Source: an uncultured Paracoccaceae bacterium (GTDB taxonomy: Bacteria > Pseudomonadota > Alphaproteobacteria > Rhodobacterales > Rhodobacteraceae). From it: DNA of 64,000 nucleotides. The stretch is from assembly GCA_947500825.1 (NCBI GenBank), contig CANMTR010000005.1, positions 170,552 through 234,551 of the forward strand, written 5' to 3'. Below the pieces are notes generated by a model. It was not told where the DNA came from and ran no database searches. It saw only the letters and a program-made list of their open reading frames with translations. Positions 8,464 to 17,782 of the stretch are shown piece by piece. Made by a program: the position numbers and the translations under genes. Every line of letters begins with the position of its first letter. Positions within the stretch are counted from its first letter, which is position 1.

Positions 8464-9165
8464 ATGAAACAGGCCCTCGTTACAGGCGGCGCGAACGGGA
8501 TCGGTCGCGGGATCGTGCTCCATCTGTTGGAGCGCGGCTGGCACGTCGCGGCCCTGGACCGCGATGCCGACGCGCTGTCCAGGCTGCCGAAGCACGCCGC
8601 GCTCGGCCTTCTGGAGGCCGACGTGTCCGACGAGCCGTCCGTCGCGGCAGCCGTGGGCCGGCTCGACCGGGTGGACCTGCTGGTCGCGAATGCGGGGCTG
8701 GCCGGACCCGAGGGCGGCCCGGTCGAGACCCTGTCCCTCGAGGCGTGGCAGGACTGGATCGGGACCAACCTCACCGGCACGTTCCTGATGGCCAAGCACT
8801 GCGTGCCGTTCCTGCGCCAATCTGGCGGGGCGATCGTGACCATGTCCTCGACCCGGGCGCGCATGTCGGAGCCGGATTGCGAGGCGTATGCCGCCACCAA
8901 GGGCGGGATCGAGGCGCTGACCCATGCGCTCGCCGTGTCCCTCGGCCCGGAGGTGCGGGTGAACGGGATCGCGCCGGGCTGGATCGCCACCGATGAGGGC
9001 GACGCGCTGCGCGAGATCGACCACGCCCAGCACCCCGCCGGACGCGTCGGCCGGCCCGAGGACGTCGCTCGCGCGGTGTCCTACCTCGCGGAGGCCGAGT
9101 TCGTGACCGGACAGATCCTCACCATCGACGGCGGCATGACCCGGAAGATGATCTATGAGCACTGA
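8464..9165 (+). CDS. Short-chain dehydrogenase/reductase (first of pair)
   Basis: A 233-residue classical SDR. The cofactor motif is TGGANGIGRG near residues 7-16, NAG is present (VANAGLAG), the catalytic Ser is in TMSSTRARM, and Tyr and Lys are in the AYAATKGG (YxxxK) block. GGMTRKM near the C-terminus is the usual family end. Substrate is unknown. Spacing to the next SDR is 3 bp, and that one overlaps the photolyase gene, so the three form one transcript after the F0 terminator. SDR pairs beside CryB-type photolyases are a recurring neighbourhood in related bacteria, from my recollection rather than a search. Confidence 0.9.
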   Translation: MKQALVTGGANGIGRGIVLHLLERGWHVAALDRDADALSRLPKHAALGLLEADVSDEPSVAAAVGRLDRVDLLVANAGLAGPEGGPVETLSLEAWQDWIGTNLTGTFLMAKHCVPFLRQSGGAIVTMSSTRARMSEPDCEAYAATKGGIEALTHALAVSLGPEVRVNGIAPGWIATDEGDALREIDHAQHPAGRVGRPEDVARAVSYLAEAEFVTGQILTIDGGMTRKMIYEH

Positions 9166-9168
9166 TCC

Positions 9169-9834
9169 ATGAGTATCGGCACGGCCCTCGTGATCGGCGC
9201 ATCGGGCGGCATCGGCCGCGCGGTCGCCGAAGAACTGGAACGGCGCGGCGCCGCGGTCACTGCGCTCTCCCGGTCCGGGGACGGGTTGGACGTCACCGAC
9301 GAGGACAGCGTCGCGCAGACGCTGAGCGGGCTCGACCATCCATTCGACCTCGTCTTCGTCGCGACCGGCGCGTTGACCTGCACGCGGGAGATGCCGGAGA
9401 AGTCCCTGTCCGACCTGGGTGCCGAGGAACTGCTCGCACAGGTGCGGCTGAACGCGGTCGGACCCGCCCTGATCCTCAAGCATCTCAAGGACCACGTCCC
9501 CCGCCAGGGACGCTGGGTCTTCGCCGCGCTCTCGGCCCGGGTGGGCTCGATCGGGGACAACGCGATGGGGGGATGGTATTCCTACCGCACGTCGAAAGCG
9601 GCGCTGAACAGCCTTATCCATGGCGGCGCGGTGGAACTGGCGCGCAACCGCAAGGAGGCGATCGCCGTCTGCCTGCACCCGGGCACCGTCTCCACGTCCT
9701 TCACCGAAGGATACGACCACGACAAGGTCGCCCCGGACCGTGCGGCCGAGCGCCTGGTCGACGTGATCGAGAACCTGACGCCCGACGATACCGGCGGCTT
9801 CTTCGACTACGCGGGCAAGGAGATCCCCTGGTGA
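9169..9834 (+). CDS. Short-chain dehydrogenase-like protein (second of pair, CsgA-like branch)
   Basis: A 221-residue SDR. The cofactor loop is IGASGGIGRAVAEEL, followed by a short second strand and an ATGAL region where classical SDRs carry NNAG. The active site is SARVGSIGDNAMGGWYSYRTSKAALN, with Ser, Tyr and Lys all in place. The HPGTVSTSF segment is typical of the C-factor/CsgA-like group. It starts 3 bp after the preceding SDR gene. Its TGA stop overlaps the GTG start of the photolyase (GTGA), so translation is coupled. Function is unknown; linkage to photolyase suggests a redox or cofactor-related role, which is inference only. Confidence 0.87.
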   Translation: MSIGTALVIGASGGIGRAVAEELERRGAAVTALSRSGDGLDVTDEDSVAQTLSGLDHPFDLVFVATGALTCTREMPEKSLSDLGAEELLAQVRLNAVGPALILKHLKDHVPRQGRWVFAALSARVGSIGDNAMGGWYSYRTSKAALNSLIHGGAVELARNRKEAIAVCLHPGTVSTSFTEGYDHDKVAPDRAAERLVDVIENLTPDDTGGFFDYAGKEIPW

Positions 9835-11354
9835 GTCGGTTGATCCTCGTCCTGGGCGACCAGCTGACCCGCGACGTTGCCGCCCTGCGGGAGTTGGGCG
9901 ACGGCGACGTGGTGGTGATGGCCGAGGTGGAGAGCGAGGCGACCTATGTCCGCCACCATCCCAAGAAGATCGCCTTCACCTTCGCCGCCATGCGCAAGTT
10001 CGCCGCGCGACTGCGGGACGACGGATTGACCGTCGCCTACACGCGGCTCGAGGACGCCGAGAACGCGGGCTCGATCCCCGGAGAGCTGCTGCGCCGGGCC
10101 GAGGAGCACGGCGCGCGCGAGGTTATCGCGACAGAGCCGGGGGAGTGGCGCCTGATCGAGGCGTTGCAGGACTGTCCGCTCGACGTCTCGCTTCTGCCCG
10201 ACGACCGGTTCATCGCCTCCCATGCGGAGTTCGACGCCTGGGCGGATGGCCGCAAGGAGCTGCGCCTCGAATGGTTCTACCGCGACATGCGGCGCAAGAC
10301 CGGCATCCTGATGGAGGATGGCGAGCCTGCGGGCGGCAAGTGGAACTTCGACCATGACAACCGCGAGCGTCCCCCCGACGACATCTCCTTCGGCGGCCCG
10401 ATGCACTTCACCCCGGACGAGACGGTGGCAGAGGTGCTGGACCTGGTGGAGTCCCGCTTCGCCTCCAACTTCGGGGACCTGCGCTCGTTCTGGTTCGCCA
10501 CCGACCAGGAGGAGGCGCGCCGGGCGCTGACGCGCTTCGTCAAGCACGCCCTGCCGAAGTTCGGGGACTATCAGGACGCGATGCTGGCGGGGGAGAAGTT
10601 CCTCTATCACTCCATCCTGTCGGTCTATCTCAACGCGGGGCTGCTGACGCCAATGGAGGTCGCGCGCGCAGCCGAGCAGGCCTGGCGGGACGGTCACGCG
10701 CCGATCAACGCGGTTGAGGGATTCGTGCGCCAGATCATCGGCTGGCGCGAATATGTCCGCGGCATCTATTTCCGCGAGGGGCCGGATTACGCGAAGCGCA
10801 ACGATCTCGGCCACGGACGGTCGCTGCCGGCGATGTTCTGGGGCGCCGAGACGCACATGCGCTGCATTTCCGAGACGGTGGCGCAGACGCGCAGCGAGGC
10901 TTATGCCCACCACATCCAGCGCCTGATGGTGACGGGCAACTTCTCGCTCCTGTGCGGCTTCGACCCGCAGGAGGTGCAGGACTGGTACATGGCCAACTAT
11001 GCCGACGCCTACGAGTGGGTGATGAGCGCGAACGTCATCGGCATGACCCAGTTCGCCGACGGTGGCATCGTCGCCTCCAAGCCCTATGTCTCGTCGGCGA
11101 ACTACATCGACAAGATGTCGGATTATTGCGGCGACTGCCGCTACAGCGCCAAGACCAAGACAGGGGAGGGGGCCTGCCCCTTCAACCTGCTGTTCTGGGC
11201 GTTCCTCGACCGCCACCGTGACCGGTTCCGGAACAACCCCCGCATGGCGCAGATATATTCCACTTGGGACAGGATGGGCGCGGAAAAGCGCGACACCATC
11301 CTGTCCGAGGCCGAAACCTTCCTCAAGCGGATGGATCAGGGCGCCACCGTCTGA
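9831..11354 (+). CDS. Iron-sulfur (6-4) photolyase / bacterial cryptochrome, CryB-PhrB type
   Basis: A 507-residue flavoprotein of the FeS-BCP class, which repairs UV (6-4) photoproducts with light and FAD and binds a [4Fe-4S] cluster. Four cysteines, Cys345 (MRCISETV), Cys433 and Cys436 (DYCGDCRY) and Cys449 (GACPFN), keep the spacing of the cluster ligands of Agrobacterium PhrB (350, 438, 441, 454). The GTG at 9831 is chosen because it overlaps the previous stop and yields SRLILVLGDQLTRD, the normal N-terminus. Rhodobacter CryB of this class also affects light-dependent gene expression, so a regulatory role is possible. Confidence 0.94.
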   Translation: MSRLILVLGDQLTRDVAALRELGDGDVVVMAEVESEATYVRHHPKKIAFTFAAMRKFAARLRDDGLTVAYTRLEDAENAGSIPGELLRRAEEHGAREVIATEPGEWRLIEALQDCPLDVSLLPDDRFIASHAEFDAWADGRKELRLEWFYRDMRRKTGILMEDGEPAGGKWNFDHDNRERPPDDISFGGPMHFTPDETVAEVLDLVESRFASNFGDLRSFWFATDQEEARRALTRFVKHALPKFGDYQDAMLAGEKFLYHSILSVYLNAGLLTPMEVARAAEQAWRDGHAPINAVEGFVRQIIGWREYVRGIYFREGPDYAKRNDLGHGRSLPAMFWGAETHMRCISETVAQTRSEAYAHHIQRLMVTGNFSLLCGFDPQEVQDWYMANYADAYEWVMSANVIGMTQFADGGIVASKPYVSSANYIDKMSDYCGDCRYSAKTKTGEGACPFNLLFWAFLDRHRDRFRNNPRMAQIYSTWDRMGAEKRDTILSEAETFLKRMDQGATV

Positions 11355-11369
11355 GGGGCGCCCGCCCGG

Positions 11370-12362
11370 TCAGGCCGCGACAGCGCCGACCTCCTCCATC
11401 GCCTGGGCCGCCAGCTCGAACGAGCGCAGCCGTGCCGTATGGTCGTGGATCGTGCCGGTCAGGATCACCTCGTCGGGGCGGTGCCGCTCCACCAGGGCGG
11501 AGAGCTGGTCGGCCACCTCGTTGCGGGTGCCCACGGCCGAGACGCGCAGCGCCTGGTCCACGCCACGGGTGACCTCCGGCCCGATCGCGGCCTCGATATC
11601 GTCCACCGGGCGGGGCAGCTTTCCGGGCCGGCCGAGGCGGAGCTGGGCGAAGGCCTGCTGCATCGAGGTCCGGATGCGGCGCGCCTCGCCCCGGGTGTCG
11701 GCGGCGAACACGTTGACGGCCAGCATCGCGTGGGGCTTGGGCCACGCGGCGGAGGGACGGAACGTCTCGCGGTAGACGTGGAACGCCTGCTCAAGCGCGT
11801 CGGGCGCGAAATGGGAGGCAAAAGCGTAGGGCAGGCCGAGCTGTGCTGCGAGCTGCGCGCCGTAGAGCGACGAGCCCAGGATCCAGATCGGCACTTCCGT
11901 CCCCTCGCCGGGCAGGGCGCGCACGGCCGCGCCGGCACGGGCGGGTCCCAGGAGGCGCATCAGTTCCTGCACGTCCCCCGGAAAGTCGTCCTGCCCGGCA
12001 CGTCGCAGGGCCCGCATCACCGCCATGTCGCCGCCCGGCGCCCGCCCGAGGCCGAGGTCGATGCGGCCGGGATGGATGCTGGCCAATGTTCCGAAATCCT
12101 CCGCCACCCTCAGGGGGGCGTGGTTAGGCAGCATGATGCCCCCCGAGCCGACGCGGATGCGCCGCGTGGCCGAGGCTACATGCCCGATCAGGACGGCGGT
12201 CGCGGCACTGGCGATACCGGGCATGTTGTGATGCTCGGCCATCCAGAAGCGGTGATAGCCCCACCCTTCGGCGTGAACGGCGAGATCGACGCTGTGAGCG
12301 ATGGCCGCGCCGGCGTCGGAGCCGTCGGGGACGGGAGAGAGATCCAGTAGGGAATAGCGCAT
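11370..12362 (-). CDS. Luciferase-like flavin-dependent monooxygenase
   Basis: A 330-residue LLM-class flavin-dependent oxidoreductase with the bacterial luciferase TIM-barrel. It begins [21 protein letters not shown], the usual first strand of the MsnO8/YhbW-type branch. Later come [18 protein letters not shown] (substrate/flavin pocket) and [22 protein letters not shown], near residues 40-115. Family members use FMNH2 and oxygen, or F420, on unknown small substrates. It converges with the photolyase across 15 bp and sits downstream of the MORN gene on the same strand, separated by a hairpin. A longer open frame upstream of the ATG is antisense-like and was not used; the ATG at 12362 gives the conserved start. 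Confidence 0.9.
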   Translation of the reverse strand: MRYSLLDLSPVPDGSDAGAAIAHSVDLAVHAEGWGYHRFWMAEHHNMPGIASAATAVLIGHVASATRRIRVGSGGIMLPNHAPLRVAEDFGTLASIHPGRIDLGLGRAPGGDMAVMRALRRAGQDDFPGDVQELMRLLGPARAGAAVRALPGEGTEVPIWILGSSLYGAQLAAQLGLPYAFASHFAPDALEQAFHVYRETFRPSAAWPKPHAMLAVNVFAADTRGEARRIRTSMQQAFAQLRLGRPGKLPRPVDDIEAAIGPEVTRGVDQALRVSAVGTRNEVADQLSALVERHRPDEVILTGTIHDHTARLRSFELAAQAMEEVGAVAA

Positions 12363-12413
12363 GGGAGAGGTCTCCTTTCCCGACCGATATGGGGGGCGGT
12401 CCGGACGGAGGGA

Positions 12414-12431
12414 ACCCCGGCGGGCCGGGGT
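12414..12431 (-). terminator. Hairpin after the MORN gene
   Basis: ACCCCGG and CCGGGGT form a perfect 7-bp stem with a CGGG loop. It starts 1 bp beyond the MORN gene stop and lies 51 bp before the monooxygenase start. It probably separates the two transcripts; no T run is seen. Confidence 0.5.
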
Positions 12432-12432
12432 C

Positions 12433-13734
12433 TCAGCCGTCCGGCGCGGCGGGCTCGACCAGGGTGCCGTCGGACCAGACCCCGCGCAGGACCGTCCCGT
12501 CGGCGTAGCGCAGGGTACCGCTGCCCTCGCGCACGCCCCCTTCGAACCCGCCCTCGTAGATGTCGCCGGTGGCGTATGCGGCGCGTCCCGTTCCCTCAAT
12601 GCGGCCCGCCGTCCAGTCGCCCTCGTAGGTGGCGCCGTCGGGGAGGGTCACGCGACCCGGGCCGTCGCGGAGGCCTTCGGCGAACCGCCCGGTATAGACC
12701 GTGCCGTCGGCGTAGCGTTCGGTTCCCAGGCCGGACCTGAGGCCGTCCTCCCAGGCGCCGGCATAGCGGGTGCCGTCGGGCAGGGTCAGGACGCCCGAGC
12801 CCTGTCGTAGGCCTGCGACGAAATCCCCCTCGTAGACGGCACCGTCCGGATAGGTGGCCGCACCCGCCCCGTCGATCCGGCCCTGCTCCCAATCCCCGGC
12901 ATAGGAAATTCCGTCGGGAAACTCCGCGCGCCCCCGGCCGTCCGGCACACCGTCGGAGAGGCCTCCGCGATAGACCGTGCCGTCCGGATAGGTCGCCTCT
13001 CCTGTGCCCTCCATCCGGCCTTCGGACCATTCCCCGGCATAGCGGACGGGCCCGGCGTCCGGGTCGTCGGGGCGGGTCAGGACGCCCGCGCCGTCGGGAC
13101 GGCCGCCGGACCAGGTCCCCGCATAGGTCGTATCGTCGGGCCACGTGACCGTGCCGGCCCCGTCGGGCACGCCGTCGGCGACGGCACCCGCGTAGGCGGC
13201 CCCGCCGGGATACGTGATGCGGGCCGTGCCTTGCCGGCGGCCCTCGACCCACTCGCCGTGATAGGCGTAGCCGGATGGCCCCTCGAACCGGCCCGTGCCG
13301 TGGGGGCGGCCGTCTTGCAGACTGCCCGAGTAGCGCAGGTCGTCGGGATAGGTCGCCACGCCGGTGCCTTCGATCCGCCCCCCCGACCAGTCGCCTGAAT
13401 AGGTCGGGCCGTCGGGGTGGTCGATCCGGCCCGTCCCGTCCGGCGCCCCGGCGGCGAAAGTGCCCTCGTAGACCGCCCCGCCGGGATAGTCGGCGCGCCC
13501 CGCGCCCCGGATCTCGCCGCCGGACCACTGGCCGGAATAGGTGTATCCGTCCGGCATCGTGAAGGTTCCGCGTCCGTCGGGGAGGCCATTCGCGGCGCCG
13601 CCCTCGTAGCGGCTGCCGTCGGCGTAGTGCCGAACCTCTGAGGTCGCCTCCGGAGAGGGGCTGTCCTGTGCCTGCCCCTGTGCCGCGACCGCCGCCACGG
13701 CCCAGAACGACAGCCCCGTCACGATCCTGCCCAT
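12433..13734 (-). CDS. Exported protein of 17 MORN repeats
   Basis: A 433-residue protein with a short hydrophobic leader ([23 protein letters not shown]), probably a Sec signal peptide. From about residue 37 it is 17 tandem MORN repeats of 23 residues, pattern YPDGxxYxGxWxxGxxxGxGxxx. Repeat 9 ([16 protein letters not shown]) carries a five-residue insertion and repeat 17 is partial. MORN arrays form flat beta-hairpin sheets that act as scaffolds or lipid-binding surfaces. No enzymatic domain is attached. The DNA repeats are diverged, so this is an old array. It is divergent from nadE and the role is unknown. Confidence 0.9.
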   Translation of the reverse strand: MGRIVTGLSFWAVAAVAAQGQAQDSPSPEATSEVRHYADGSRYEGGAANGLPDGRGTFTMPDGYTYSGQWSGGEIRGAGRADYPGGAVYEGTFAAGAPDGTGRIDHPDGPTYSGDWSGGRIEGTGVATYPDDLRYSGSLQDGRPHGTGRFEGPSGYAYHGEWVEGRRQGTARITYPGGAAYAGAVADGVPDGAGTVTWPDDTTYAGTWSGGRPDGAGVLTRPDDPDAGPVRYAGEWSEGRMEGTGEATYPDGTVYRGGLSDGVPDGRGRAEFPDGISYAGDWEQGRIDGAGAATYPDGAVYEGDFVAGLRQGSGVLTLPDGTRYAGAWEDGLRSGLGTERYADGTVYTGRFAEGLRDGPGRVTLPDGATYEGDWTAGRIEGTGRAAYATGDIYEGGFEGGVREGSGTLRYADGTVLRGVWSDGTLVEPAAPDG

Positions 13735-13875
13735 GGATACCCTCCCTTCGCGCGGGCGATCCGCTGGCCGGTCACCCTAGGTCCCGCGGGGGCCTGCGGC
13801 AACGGTTTTCACCCCCTGTCCCTTCCCATCCCCGCAGGCTCTGTTATCCCGGACCCCGCAATCAGGAGGCCGCCC

Positions 13876-15534
13876 ATGTTCGACCGTTTCCGCCTCACCA
13901 TGGCGCAGATCGATCCCGTGGTCGGGGACCTCGAAGGCAACGCGGCGCGCATCCGCGCGGCCTGGGAGGAGGGGCGCGCGGCCGGTGCCGACCTCGTCGC
14001 CTTCCCCGAGATGGTCGTGACCGGTTACCAGATCCAGGACCTGGTGATGAAGCCGGCGTTCTCGGGCCGGGCCATGGACACGATCGAGGAGCTTGCCCGC
14101 GACTGCGCCGACGGCCCCGCCCTGGCGGTGGGCGGCCCCTATGCCTTCGGGCAGGAATTGTTCAACGCCTACTGGATCTGCCAGGGCGGCGCGGTGACGG
14201 CACGGGTCCTGAAGCACGTCCTGCCCAACCATGCCGTCTTCGACGAAAAGCGGATCTACGACGCGGGTCCGATCACCGGGCCCTACCGGGTCGGCCCGCT
14301 GCGGATCGGCTCGCCGATCTGCGAGGACGCGTGGTCCGAGGACGTGGCCGAGGCCGTGGCCGAGAGCGGGGCGGAGATCCTGCTGGTGCCCAACGGCTCG
14401 CCCTATCACCGCGCCAAGCACGACCTGCGCCTGGGGCACATGGTCGCGCGCACGGTGGAGACGGGGCTGCCCCTCGTCTATCTCAACATGGTGGGGGCGC
14501 AGGACGACCAGGTCTTCGACGGCGCGTCCTTCGTGCTCAACCCGGGCGGCGGGCTGGCGGCGCAGTTCCCGTTCTGCGCCGAGGCCGTGCGGCACGTGGA
14601 CTTCGCGCGCACCGAGGACGGCTGGCGGGCCGACACGGGGCGCCGCGACCCGGTCCCCGACGAGTGGGAGGCGGACTATCACGTCATGGTCACGGCCCTT
14701 CGCGGTTACTGCGTGAAATCGGGGTTCTCGAAAGTGCTTCTGGGCCTGTCTGGCGGCATCGACAGCGCGCTCGTCGCGGTCATCGCCGCCGATGCGTTGG
14801 GCCCCGAGAACGTGCGCTGCGTCATGCTGCCCTCCGAGTACACCAGCGAGGCCTCGCTGGAAGACGCGGCCGGGGTCGCGCGCGCCCTTGGCTGCCGGCT
14901 CGACGAGATCTCCATCGAGGGGCCGCGCCAAGCGACGGCGGCGGCCCTCGCGCCGCTCTTCGGCGACGATGCGCCCGGGATCGCGGAGGAGAACATCCAG
15001 TCCCGCCTGCGGGGCCTGACCCTCATGGCGCTGTCCAACAAGTTCGGCGAGATGCTCCTGACCACGGGCAACAAGTCGGAGGTGGCGGTGGGATACGCCA
15101 CGATCTACGGCGACATGGCGGGCGGCTACAACCCGATCAAGGACCTCTACAAGACGCGGGTGACCGAGACCTGCCGCTGGCGCAACGCCAACCACCGCGA
15201 GTGGATGAAGGGGCCCGAGGGCGCCGTGATGCCCCAGCGGGTGATCGACAAGCCCCCGACCGCGGAGCTTCGCGCCGACCAGAAGGACGAGGACAGCCTG
15301 CCGCCCTACGCGGTCCTTGACGATATCCTCGAACGGCTGATCGACCGCGAGGAGAGCGTGGCCGAGGTGGTCGATGCCGGCCACGACCGGGAGAGCGTCA
15401 AGAAGGTGGAGGCGCTGATCTACGGCAGCGAGTACAAGCGCTTCCAGGCCGCTCCCGGGGCGCGCCTGACACCGCGCGCCTTCTGGCTCGACCGGCGCTA
15501 TCCGATCGTGAACCGCTGGCGCGAACCCTCTTGA
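13876..15534 (+). CDS. nadE: Glutamine-dependent NAD+ synthetase
   Basis: A 552-residue two-domain enzyme that makes NAD from deamido-NAD with ATP and glutamine. Residues 1-260 form a carbon-nitrogen hydrolase domain with its Glu-Lys-Cys triad, seen as FPEMVVTGYQ, LPNHAVFDEKRIY and GSPICEDAW. The C-terminal part is the ammonia-using synthetase with the ATP loop LSGGIDSALVAVI and the TTGNKSEVAVGYAT block. The length is normal for the glutaminase-containing form. AGGAGG at 13864-13869 fixes the start. It is divergent from the MORN gene. Confidence 0.96.
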   Translation: MFDRFRLTMAQIDPVVGDLEGNAARIRAAWEEGRAAGADLVAFPEMVVTGYQIQDLVMKPAFSGRAMDTIEELARDCADGPALAVGGPYAFGQELFNAYWICQGGAVTARVLKHVLPNHAVFDEKRIYDAGPITGPYRVGPLRIGSPICEDAWSEDVAEAVAESGAEILLVPNGSPYHRAKHDLRLGHMVARTVETGLPLVYLNMVGAQDDQVFDGASFVLNPGGGLAAQFPFCAEAVRHVDFARTEDGWRADTGRRDPVPDEWEADYHVMVTALRGYCVKSGFSKVLLGLSGGIDSALVAVIAADALGPENVRCVMLPSEYTSEASLEDAAGVARALGCRLDEISIEGPRQATAAALAPLFGDDAPGIAEENIQSRLRGLTLMALSNKFGEMLLTTGNKSEVAVGYATIYGDMAGGYNPIKDLYKTRVTETCRWRNANHREWMKGPEGAVMPQRVIDKPPTAELRADQKDEDSLPPYAVLDDILERLIDREESVAEVVDAGHDRESVKKVEALIYGSEYKRFQAAPGARLTPRAFWLDRRYPIVNRWREPS

Positions 15535-15703
15535 CGGAAGGTATTGCCGTCGCGAGCCGCGGGGCTGCCCTGTATGCGCTTCGCGCGGGGCCCGGGGCGG
15601 AGCGAGGAGGAGTTGGCGGATCGAGCATCATGCCAAGGGCGTGGCGATCTGACGATCCACGTCACTTCCGGCTTCGATCGGATCGCTGCCGTCGAGACGA
15701 AAT

Positions 15704-15735
15704 GAAAAAGGGCCCGCCGATTGTCCGGCGGGCCC
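15704..15735 (-). terminator. Intrinsic terminator of the BI-1 family gene
   Basis: On the minus strand GGGCCCGCCG, a six-base loop GACAAT, and CGGCGGGCCC are followed by TTTTTC. This perfect 10-bp stem with a T run is the clearest rho-independent terminator in the window. Its arm GGGCCCGCCG is nearly identical to that of the fhs/icd hairpin. Confidence 0.9.
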
Positions 15736-15757
15736 ATCTCGTCATATCGAGCCAATG

Positions 15758-16507
15758 TTACTCGCGCTGGCCCATGAAGGACAGCAGGAACATGAACAGG
15801 TTGATGAAGTCGAGATAGAGGTTCAGCGCCCCCATGATGGCCGACTTCTGCAGCCACTCGCTGTCCATCGCCTGGGCATGCTGGATGTAGTCGTTCTTGA
15901 TCTTCTGCGTATCGTAGGCGGTCAGCCCGGCGAAGATCAGGACACCGAGGACCGACACGGCGAAGGCGATCGCCGGCGATCCGAGGAAGATGTTGACGAT
16001 CGAGGCCACGATCAGGCCGACGACGCCCATGATCAGGAACGATCCCCAGCCCGAGATGTCCTTCTTGGTGGTGTAGCCCCAGAGCGACAGTGCCGCGAAG
16101 GCGACCGACGTCACCAGGAAGGTCTGCGCGATCGACATGCCCGTGTACATGAGGAAGATCGAGCTCAGCGACAGGCCCATCAGGGTGGCGAAGGCATAGA
16201 AGAAGACCTGCGCGGTCGCGGCGGAGATGCGATTGATCGCCGCGCCGAAGCCGAAGACCATGATCAGCGGTGCGAACATGATCAGCCATTTGAGCGGCGA
16301 GGCGTAGATCGCGTTACCCAACTGGGTCAGCTGTCCGGCGTCGTCGACGGCCAGCCCTGAGATCGCCCATCCGGCCAGGGCCGTGATGATCATGCCCACG
16401 GACATGGTGCCGTAGACCTTGTTCATGTGGGCCCGAAGGCCCTCGTCGATCCCGGCTGCGCGCGCGCCCGTGCCCGTGCCAGTCCGGATCGTCTGATACT
16501 CCGCCAT
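15758..16507 (-). CDS. Bax inhibitor-1/YccA family membrane protein
   Basis: A 249-residue protein with seven hydrophobic segments and the BI-1 family signature. It begins with a 30-residue cytosolic arm (MAEYQTIRTGTGTGARAAGID), then membrane helices from about residue 42. The conserved GLTAYDTQKIK near residues 200-210 is the pH-sensing aspartate region of the family, and the late GALNLYLDFINLFMFLL helix is also typical. Bacterial relatives (YccA, YbhL, BsYetJ) are calcium leak channels or FtsH modulators. The start is set by AAGGAGG just upstream; the in-frame extension to 16591 is unlikely. A strong terminator follows the gene. Confidence 0.94.
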   Translation of the reverse strand: MAEYQTIRTGTGTGARAAGIDEGLRAHMNKVYGTMSVGMIITALAGWAISGLAVDDAGQLTQLGNAIYASPLKWLIMFAPLIMVFGFGAAINRISAATAQVFFYAFATLMGLSLSSIFLMYTGMSIAQTFLVTSVAFAALSLWGYTTKKDISGWGSFLIMGVVGLIVASIVNIFLGSPAIAFAVSVLGVLIFAGLTAYDTQKIKNDYIQHAQAMDSEWLQKSAIMGALNLYLDFINLFMFLLSFMGQRE

Positions 16508-16644
16508 TGAACCCTCCTTGCTGCTGTCCCAGTCGCCGGTCCGATGCCGGCTTGCTGGAGAAGATATCGTGAATAGGGGGGGCGCGTTCAAGATGCTTGG
16601 GCCCCGAACACGGGGTTTTCAGACGGATGTGCGCGATGCCGCCT

Positions 16645-17652
16645 TCAGTCGTCCATCGTCACCACCACCTTGCCGGTCGATTTTCGGCTCGCGAGGTGGT
16701 CGAGCGCGTCCGTCGCCCGCGACAGTGGAAAAGTCCTGCCGATATGGGGGGACAGTTTCCCCTCCCGAAACAGATCGAAGAGTTCCGTTAGGTCCGCTTT
16801 AACGATTTCCGGGGCGAAGGCGCGATACCCGCCCCAGTAGAATCCCAGGACGTCGACGTTCTTCACGAGAAGGTGGTTGGCGGGAAAATGGGGCACCTCT
16901 CCGCCGGCGAAGCCCACGAGGAGGACGCGTCCCTCGGGACGGCAGGCGCGCATGGCTGCGACCGAAAGCTCCCCTCCGACCGCGTCGTAGACCACGTCGA
17001 CGCCGCCCATCCGCTTGAGCTCCGCCCGAAGATCGACCGTCTCGGCGTCGACGAGGCGGTGCGCTCCGGCCCGGCGCGCCACATCCAGCTTGTCGGCGCC
17101 CCGGGCCACGGCGATCACCTCGGCTCCGAGCACCGCCCCGATCTCGACTGCCGTCAGCCCGACACCCCCAGCCGCGCCCAGCACGACGAGGCGTTCGCCC
17201 TGGCGCAGGCGTGCCCGTCGGACAAGCCCCATATGCGAGGTGCCATAAGCTATGACGAAGCCGGCGGCGGTGGCGAAGTCCATCTCGTCCGGGATCGGAA
17301 CGACCACAGAGGCGTCGAAGGCCCCGTAGTCCGCCAGCCCGCCATGCCCCGCGTTGACGGCGACGCGCTGGCCTTCGACCAGTCCCTCGACGCCCTCGCC
17401 CAGCGCCTCGATCGTCCCCGCCGCCTCAAGTCCGAGCGTCGCGGGGAGGGGGGGCAGGTCCTGGTAGGTCCCCTTAGCGATCAGGAGATCGGCAAAATTC
17501 AGCCCGCAGGCAGCGATCCTGACCAGGACCTGACCCTTTTCGGGTATTGGAAACGGCACGTCTTCGAGTGCGGGATTGGTGCCGTAGCCACGTATTTGAA
17601 GGGCACGTATTCGTGATGTGTCGTTTCGCGCCATGATGCAGGTACTCGCCAT
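16645..17652 (-). CDS. Zinc-less quinone oxidoreductase (MDR superfamily)
   Basis: A 335-residue NAD(P)H:quinone oxidoreductase-like medium-chain dehydrogenase. The GroES-like domain (residues 15-130) includes CGLNFADLLIAKGTYQ and the lone LGLEAAGTI block. The Rossmann domain carries VVLGAAGGVGLTAVEIGAVLGAEVIA near residues 160-185. Zinc-ligand cysteines are absent, as expected for this branch. Neither the ATG at 17652 nor the one at 17634 has a clear Shine-Dalgarno, so the first six residues are uncertain. It is divergent from an XRE regulator, which could control it. Substrate is not evident. Confidence 0.9.
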   Translation of the reverse strand: MASTCIMARNDTSRIRALQIRGYGTNPALEDVPFPIPEKGQVLVRIAACGLNFADLLIAKGTYQDLPPLPATLGLEAAGTIEALGEGVEGLVEGQRVAVNAGHGGLADYGAFDASVVVPIPDEMDFATAAGFVIAYGTSHMGLVRRARLRQGERLVVLGAAGGVGLTAVEIGAVLGAEVIAVARGADKLDVARRAGAHRLVDAETVDLRAELKRMGGVDVVYDAVGGELSVAAMRACRPEGRVLLVGFAGGEVPHFPANHLLVKNVDVLGFYWGGYRAFAPEIVKADLTELFDLFREGKLSPHIGRTFPLSRATDALDHLASRKSTGKVVVTMDD

Positions 17653-17705
17653 CTAGTTGAGTGGTTGGGCTTTTCATCGTCTCCCCTCCGGCGTGGTGGG
17701 GCGCG

Positions 17706-17725
17706 ACCTGTCTTAACAGTCAGGT
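17706..17725. promoter_or_regulatory. Candidate operator between quinone reductase and XRE genes
   Basis: ACCTG-N10-CAGGT is an inverted repeat in the 130-bp divergent gap, 58 bp upstream of the XRE start and 54 bp from the quinone reductase start. XRE repressors often bind such sites at their own promoter. The match is short, so confidence is modest. Confidence 0.35.
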
Positions 17726-17782
17726 TGAAAAGATTCGGCGCGTATAGAGATTGGCCTCAACTTTGAACGGTAGGAAGTGCAT

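Noticed and set aside
7786..9720. A 644-codon minus-strand open frame
   Set aside because: Antisense to atpF and both SDR genes, which carry recognisable motifs. No family resemblance in its own product.
8464..9834. One fused gene from the two SDRs
   Set aside because: A stop codon (9163-9165) and a fresh ATG at 9169 separate them, and each has its own cofactor loop and active site.
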